The notes beneath the pieces are model-generated. The model did no database searches. It worked only from the letters and a program-made list of their open reading frames with translations, and had not been told where the DNA came from. The translations under genes and the position numbers were made by a program. From Isoetes taiwanensis (Eukaryota > Streptophyta > Lycopodiopsida > Isoetales > Isoetaceae), in assembly GCA_021234155.1 (NCBI GenBank), contig JAJEKV010000033.1, forward strand, positions 62,001-126,000: 64,000 nucleotides of DNA, given 5' to 3'. This document shows, in pieces, positions 60,135 to 64,000 of the stretch. Positions within the stretch are counted from its first letter, which is position 1. Each line of letters opens with the position of its first letter.

Positions 60135-60354
60135 TGCAACTCTCGAACTCTAGAGGTAGTGCAGATTACGGCCGGGGTCTGGTAGGAACCAACCCAAACA
60201 CGACCGCCACTTTAGTCTATTGTCTTCATGGCGGATAGGCACTCATTGAGGCTGATGCAGGGTAATAAATATAGCTACCCGGTAAAAGGCTGCTGGTCCG
60301 ATCATCGTGCTTAATTGGTCAAGGAATTTTTCATAATCTTCCTTTGGTCATTTC

Positions 60355-60801
60355 TTAGATATCCGAAGTGCATCCAATGAAGCGGGCGAAGTGTTTACCG
60401 TCCACGCACAAACCTCCCTGACTAACGTGGAAACACTTGAAAGGTTTGCCACCCTCCTCAAGCGGCCCTAGAAGATATTCGTCTACTTTCTTTGTAGAGG
60501 GACTCGGGAAAGCTTTCCTTCTCCATCTCTTTGCGTCCATACGCCCATCCATGCTGCTTGCGAACATAAGCATCGATTCTCCGAGTGAATATGGGGTGAG
60601 CTTGCCTCAAAGGCAGCCATGTCTTGAAAAGGAAGTTTCTTCACTTCCTTCATGTATCGACAAGGGCCGCTCCATTGTTCCAATCTTCTTCAGCTCAAAT
60701 TCGACTTTCTTAGTCGTCTCCCGGTATAATCCTTGCTTCCCTTCAGAATGTGGTGCCATCCTTGATCTCCTTGGTGACCTTTGCGGATCTAGAGGATGCA
60801 T
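60355..60801 (-). other. Degraded minus-strand frames, unassigned
   Basis: Frames 60801-60607 and 60573-60355 (the latter ending KHFARFIGCTSDI) are protein-like in composition and on the same strand as the 250-codon ORF upstream. The opposite-strand frame 60437-60901 (154 codons) covers the same bases, so which strand codes is uncertain. Confidence 0.25.
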
Positions 60802-61865
60802 GGACTTTAATAGGCGGCAGGGAATTATTGGTGAAAAGTCTAAGCCTATCCTTCACCTCAATTTTTTCTCCCTTCTAGTCCTTCAACCCGTCTTCCATTA
60901 GAATAAGCGGGCAACCCGGTGCACATATTCCACGACTTCGTCGTCAAGATATACAAAGTAGTTAAGTAGTCGCGCATAGTTGACTTCTTAATGGTTTTGC
61001 GGCGCTCTGACTTTCAATCACGCATGACAAAGAAGGCACGGATAAAGGCGCCACATCATCTTAATTTGCTTGCGTGGTGGCGCCAAATTGGCGCCCGCCC
61101 GATTTCAGATCATCAGAACCTTTCGGTGGCGGCGCCAATTTCCACTGAAGCGTTTCTGAGTTGGGCGGCCCTATTTGCGGCCGTTCCAGGAAATTGAAAA
61201 ATTTGAAAAAGAGTGCCAACAGGGCTGAAATTGGGCGGGCGCCCAATTTCGAACTGTGGATAGCGGAACTAGTAATGGTGGCGGTGCACTTACAGGAATC
61301 ACGGCTCCACCGACGGGTGCGGCGTTTGCCCTTCTTAGGCTTCCCGTAGAATGCCCAACGGTTGCTGGCTGAATTTCTTGAAAAATACTTCCTGCGTGTA
61401 TAGTCTTCTTTGTTATGTCATTATTCTCGGCTTACGAGCGTGCTTTCGATTCTTGTGAGATTTCTGCGGGGACTTCGGCATTTCCTTTTGGCATAGAAAA
61501 GAATATCGAGTTACGCCAAGTGCTTCCTTCGGAGGCCATGCCAAAGCTTGTGACAAGCGGTTGAGCAACCGTGGTGGTTATGGTTGCCATTAACAATCGG
61601 TATTACGCATTTTGCGAGATCCTCGACTTCTTCCACTTGATTGCTGCATGCAATGCGTGGATCGAGCGGCGACATCGGCCGGGGAGGGTGCATCGATGGG
61701 CGATAAGCGATTAAGTAGAGAGTGTCCAAGTGCTCGGACTTATGACCCTACAAGTCATATTTGCGGGGGCTTTATGCATCTTGAACACATCGACTTCAAT
61801 CTCGAAGCCCACCCCGGAGGTAGATTCTCTCCACGTGTTGATGCTTGCTATGGCTTTGTGACAAC

Positions 61866-62618
61866 TCATGTGCGCTCTCTGGTGGCGTCGCCACGGATGG
61901 AGTGAACTTCCACGATCTGCCGGCTACTCTCCGGTTCTTGATGAAGAAGAAGACAAGGACTCCCTCTCCGGAAGTTTTTGGGCTCTGTGATAACCGTCCA
62001 ACTGCGCCTCTTGACCGGACCACCTAAATCTTTTCCCATGCGCTTAGGGGGTTCCTCTTCAGACGGCTGGTCCTCTTCTGCACTCGCATCGGGCGACCTT
62101 GATGTTCTCTTCATTCCACCGAATATAAGTTTAGTGGCAGCTTTACGGTGAATAGCCTTAGCAGGTGTCCTCGCCTTCTTGACTGCTGTATCGGGCTCCA
62201 TTTGCGCTGCCCCCTGCGCTTGTGCTGTCTCACCTTTCTTGTATCTAGACTTAAGCCACTTAGTATCGTACACTTTAGGTTGGTTTTTGCCCTGATACTC
62301 CGTGAACAGTGCTTTCGACCTGTTCTGTTTGTGCTCTAATATCCACTGTCTGACAGCGTAGTAGCCATCCAAAATATCAGTTCTTGATTTGATGCCCGAG
62401 CGCTCTAAACTTTCATATGAGTCCAGCGCCCATCCTTTCTGAGCGCAAGAATGTGGGCTTTCCTTTATACTTGCGTTCATCATACATGGCTCGTACTTAG
62501 ATAGTGGAACTTTATAACGGACAAAAGTCCGATCTACGGTGTCTTCAACGTCGATGAGGAAGTCATCCTTGTTCTCAGGCGAGACCTCCATGTCGATGAC
62601 GATACGGCCAGAATTCAT
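61866..62618 (-). CDS. Unidentified 250-residue protein, possibly transposon-encoded
   Basis: This is the longest clean open frame of the 56-64 kb region, starting at ATG 62618 and ending at 61866. The first 150 residues look globular (DVEDTVDRTFVRYKVPLSKY, and later a QPKVYDTKWLKSRYKKGE stretch). Residues about 150-210 are low-complexity and charged, rich in Lys, Glu, Ser and Pro, probably disordered and possibly nuclear-targeting. No family is recognised and no Cys/His zinc motif is present. A short Lys-rich frame (62857-62615) overlaps its start by a few bases. The location among short palindromes suggests a transposon gene rather than a host gene. Confidence 0.45.
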   Translation of the reverse strand: MNSGRIVIDMEVSPENKDDFLIDVEDTVDRTFVRYKVPLSKYEPCMMNASIKESPHSCAQKGWALDSYESLERSGIKSRTDILDGYYAVRQWILEHKQNRSKALFTEYQGKNQPKVYDTKWLKSRYKKGETAQAQGAAQMEPDTAVKKARTPAKAIHRKAATKLIFGGMKRTSRSPDASAEEDQPSEEEPPKRMGKDLGGPVKRRSWTVITEPKNFRRGSPCLLLHQEPESSRQIVEVHSIRGDATRERT

Positions 62619-62944
62619 TTTTCTGCCCCTATCTTGCCAAAGAAAAGCGAAGATCCTTGAGGTGGTTTGTGCGGGACCCGGGATGAATATTCCCTATCTC
62701 TATGCACCGGACCCATTCCTCGGCCTGCCGTCAAAATTTCATGGGGCACAACACGGATGCCCGACAAGCGGTTCTTTCTCTTCTTACGTTTCTTGCATTC
62801 TCTATTGCAATAGCCTCTCTTCAAATTTGGGTCGATGCAGGAACCCGAAGCGATCACTGCTTTGTTAAGCCATATTAATTCTGCGAGCGGAAAGTAGTGT
62901 TAGTACTTGGGAGACTTGGGGCTGAAGAGAGTTGTTTATCGATG
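62619..62944. other. Region upstream of the 250-codon ORF
   Basis: Contains an 80-codon Lys/Arg-rich minus-strand frame (62615-62857, with NRECKKRKKRKNRLSG) that may be an upstream exon or another frame of the same gene after a frameshift. Nothing else is recognised. Confidence 0.3.
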
Positions 62945-63125
62945 GAGGCAAATTGGTAGCCCAATTTGCCCATATCCACCGCACACCAAATTGGGCAGCC
63001 CAATTTGCTCGGACTCAACTCATGGTGAGCCTTGAGTCTGAGGAAGCGATTGTATCCGCGAGGGCCAAATTGGTAGCCCAATTTGCCGGATCCCCATACT
63101 AAATTGGTAGCCCGATTTACTTATC
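62945..63125. repeat. Cluster of four short palindromes
   Basis: Imperfect palindromes at about 62949-62971, 62986-63010, 63063-63086 and 63102-63120, each of the form CAAATTGG-TAG/GCA-CCCAATTTG. They lie upstream of the 250-codon minus-strand ORF. Dense short palindromes near an element end recall the subterminal protein-binding sites of some DNA transposons, but no terminus was found. Confidence 0.7.
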
Positions 63126-64000
63126 CCTCACACAAAGTGGGCGGGCCCGGTTGCTATCGACCGACTACCTTGGATGTAGACTTGAGGTGGGACTAAATTA
63201 GTGACTAATTTGAGTGGAATGAAATCTAATCAAATCGAAATCTCGAGATAAAACGGATAAAATCCATAATAATGTCGAAATAAACAAATTAGGCGTCCCA
63301 CATTGATAATGAGGATATAAGTAAATTGAAGTCATACGTTGGTGTTAAGGGAAAAAGTCAATGTTTTGCAAAATGAAACACTCTAAGGGAAATGGTTGGG
63401 TGCCCTATTAGGTTACGCATCTGGGATATGCATCGTGGGGACGGTGAGGCATCTAGAAGATGTTCATATGTCCAGATGTTATAAAAGCGGGATACTTAAT
63501 CGGGCAAGCGCAAGTTTATATTTAGAAAGTAGTCCACCTTACCTTTGCCGCCTATGGTGGGGCGAGATGCCATCAAGCTGCTAGAATTCCTTGGTGTCTG
63601 AGGGGGTACCCGGGCGATAGGTCAATCTGAGAGGAAGGCCAGCGGGATGGCGACAAAGCGCCGAGAGACACAAAGGCGCCAAGAGCTCGATCCGGCCGGA
63701 ACCGGTGGTTCGGGAGTATAGTCTTGGGTGAACGACTTTCGTGGCTAAGAAATATGAAGGCGGCGGTGTTTAGCCAGAGCCTGCGAAGCCAAAGAAGCCG
63801 AGAATTTTCTAAATCTGCGGTCGAGGAGAATCTTGGGCTTTTAAAGGGTTATGGACCTCTTTGGGCGAACAAGTGTCGTGCATGTAAAAGCGCTTTTGCC
63901 CTTTGAAATAAAATGGACCGTTGATGGCTTCGGCGTGAGGAATTAATTGTGGACCTTAATAATGAGTCTTGCGGATTTTTGAATTTCAAATCGTCATTTA
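63126..64000. other. No recognised gene
   Basis: Short frames (63396-63584, 63724-63906) without known motifs. Nothing else can be supported up to the window edge. Confidence 0.35.

Larger units (their letters stand above)
57120..61290. repeat. Scattered palindromes built on AAATTGGGC / GCCCAATTT
   Basis: Single or paired copies occur at about 57128-57200, 57288-57300, 58214-58235, 58265-58290 (GAAATTGGGC-CGTA-GCCCAATTTC), 58848-58860, 61086-61110 and 61224-61252 (GAAATTGGGCGGGCGCCCAA on). Between them lie short unassigned frames on both strands. The spacing is irregular, so this is a dispersed motif and not a tandem array. Confidence 0.65.

Overview
The window looks like nuclear DNA of a land plant. 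Evidence: a very long PLS-class pentatricopeptide-repeat (PPR) gene ending in a DYW-type domain, receptor-like-kinase and alpha/beta-hydrolase fragments, a plant-type Helitron with an RPA-like companion, Ty1/copia and Ty3/gypsy remains, and GT-AG introns. A roughly 1,500-residue DYW protein in such gene-poor, repeat-rich DNA would suit a seedless plant (fern or lycophyte), but this is inference and the species cannot be fixed from the sequence. Almost everything outside the PPR locus is mobile-element sequence or decayed gene pieces, and no clearly intact host gene is visible.

Layout. 1-4 kb: gene fragments (kinase on minus, hydrolase on plus) and short tandem repeats. 4.19-5.35 kb: a large foldback (hairpin) element. 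About 6.4-8.28 kb: a probable non-autonomous Helitron with a textbook 3' hairpin and CTAG end. 8.6-9.4 kb: gypsy integrase scrap and an (AGAAT)8 tract. 10.89-15.46 kb, minus strand: the PPR-DYW locus, with twelve recognisable P-type repeats, E and DYW domains, and about nine frame breaks. 16.5-20.7 kb: a segment bounded by a perfect 26-bp inverted repeat, holding a polypurine tract, a 45-bp tandem repeat and an array of eight palindromes with a 62-70 bp period.

21.37-32.83 kb: an 11.5-kb LTR retrotransposon on the minus strand with 1.6-kb LTRs, target duplication CCACC, PBS and PPT, but no recognisable gag or pol (LARD-like). 32.88-38.56 kb: a Mutator-like element with 9-bp target duplication TATTTTGAA, containing a 5'-truncated LINE with its own 15-bp duplication and an unassigned gene-like open frame. 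38.6-41.1 kb: locally duplicated non-coding DNA. 42.47-48.33 kb: a structurally complete Ty1/copia element on the minus strand (duplication TTACA, tRNA-Met PBS), inactivated by frameshifts and by a 321-bp MITE inserted exactly in the reverse-transcriptase YVDD region.

The copia element sits in a tandemly duplicated approximately 1.15-kb unit that leads into an autonomous-type Helitron (about 49.7-56.1 kb, plus strand). Its Rep/helicase reading frame is broken many times, yet the HUH motif, two-tyrosine motif and helicase DE box remain readable. An RPA70-like gene follows with three open exons and good splice sites. 56-64 kb: unidentified transposon-like sequence with a 250-codon minus-strand ORF and many copies of a short palindrome built on GCCCAATTT.

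The nesting gives a relative history: LINE inside the Mutator-like element, MITE inside copia, copia inside the Helitron-associated duplication. Repeat copies often differ in clusters near CpG-rich positions, so either methylation-driven mutation or local consensus error may explain some of the frame breaks.
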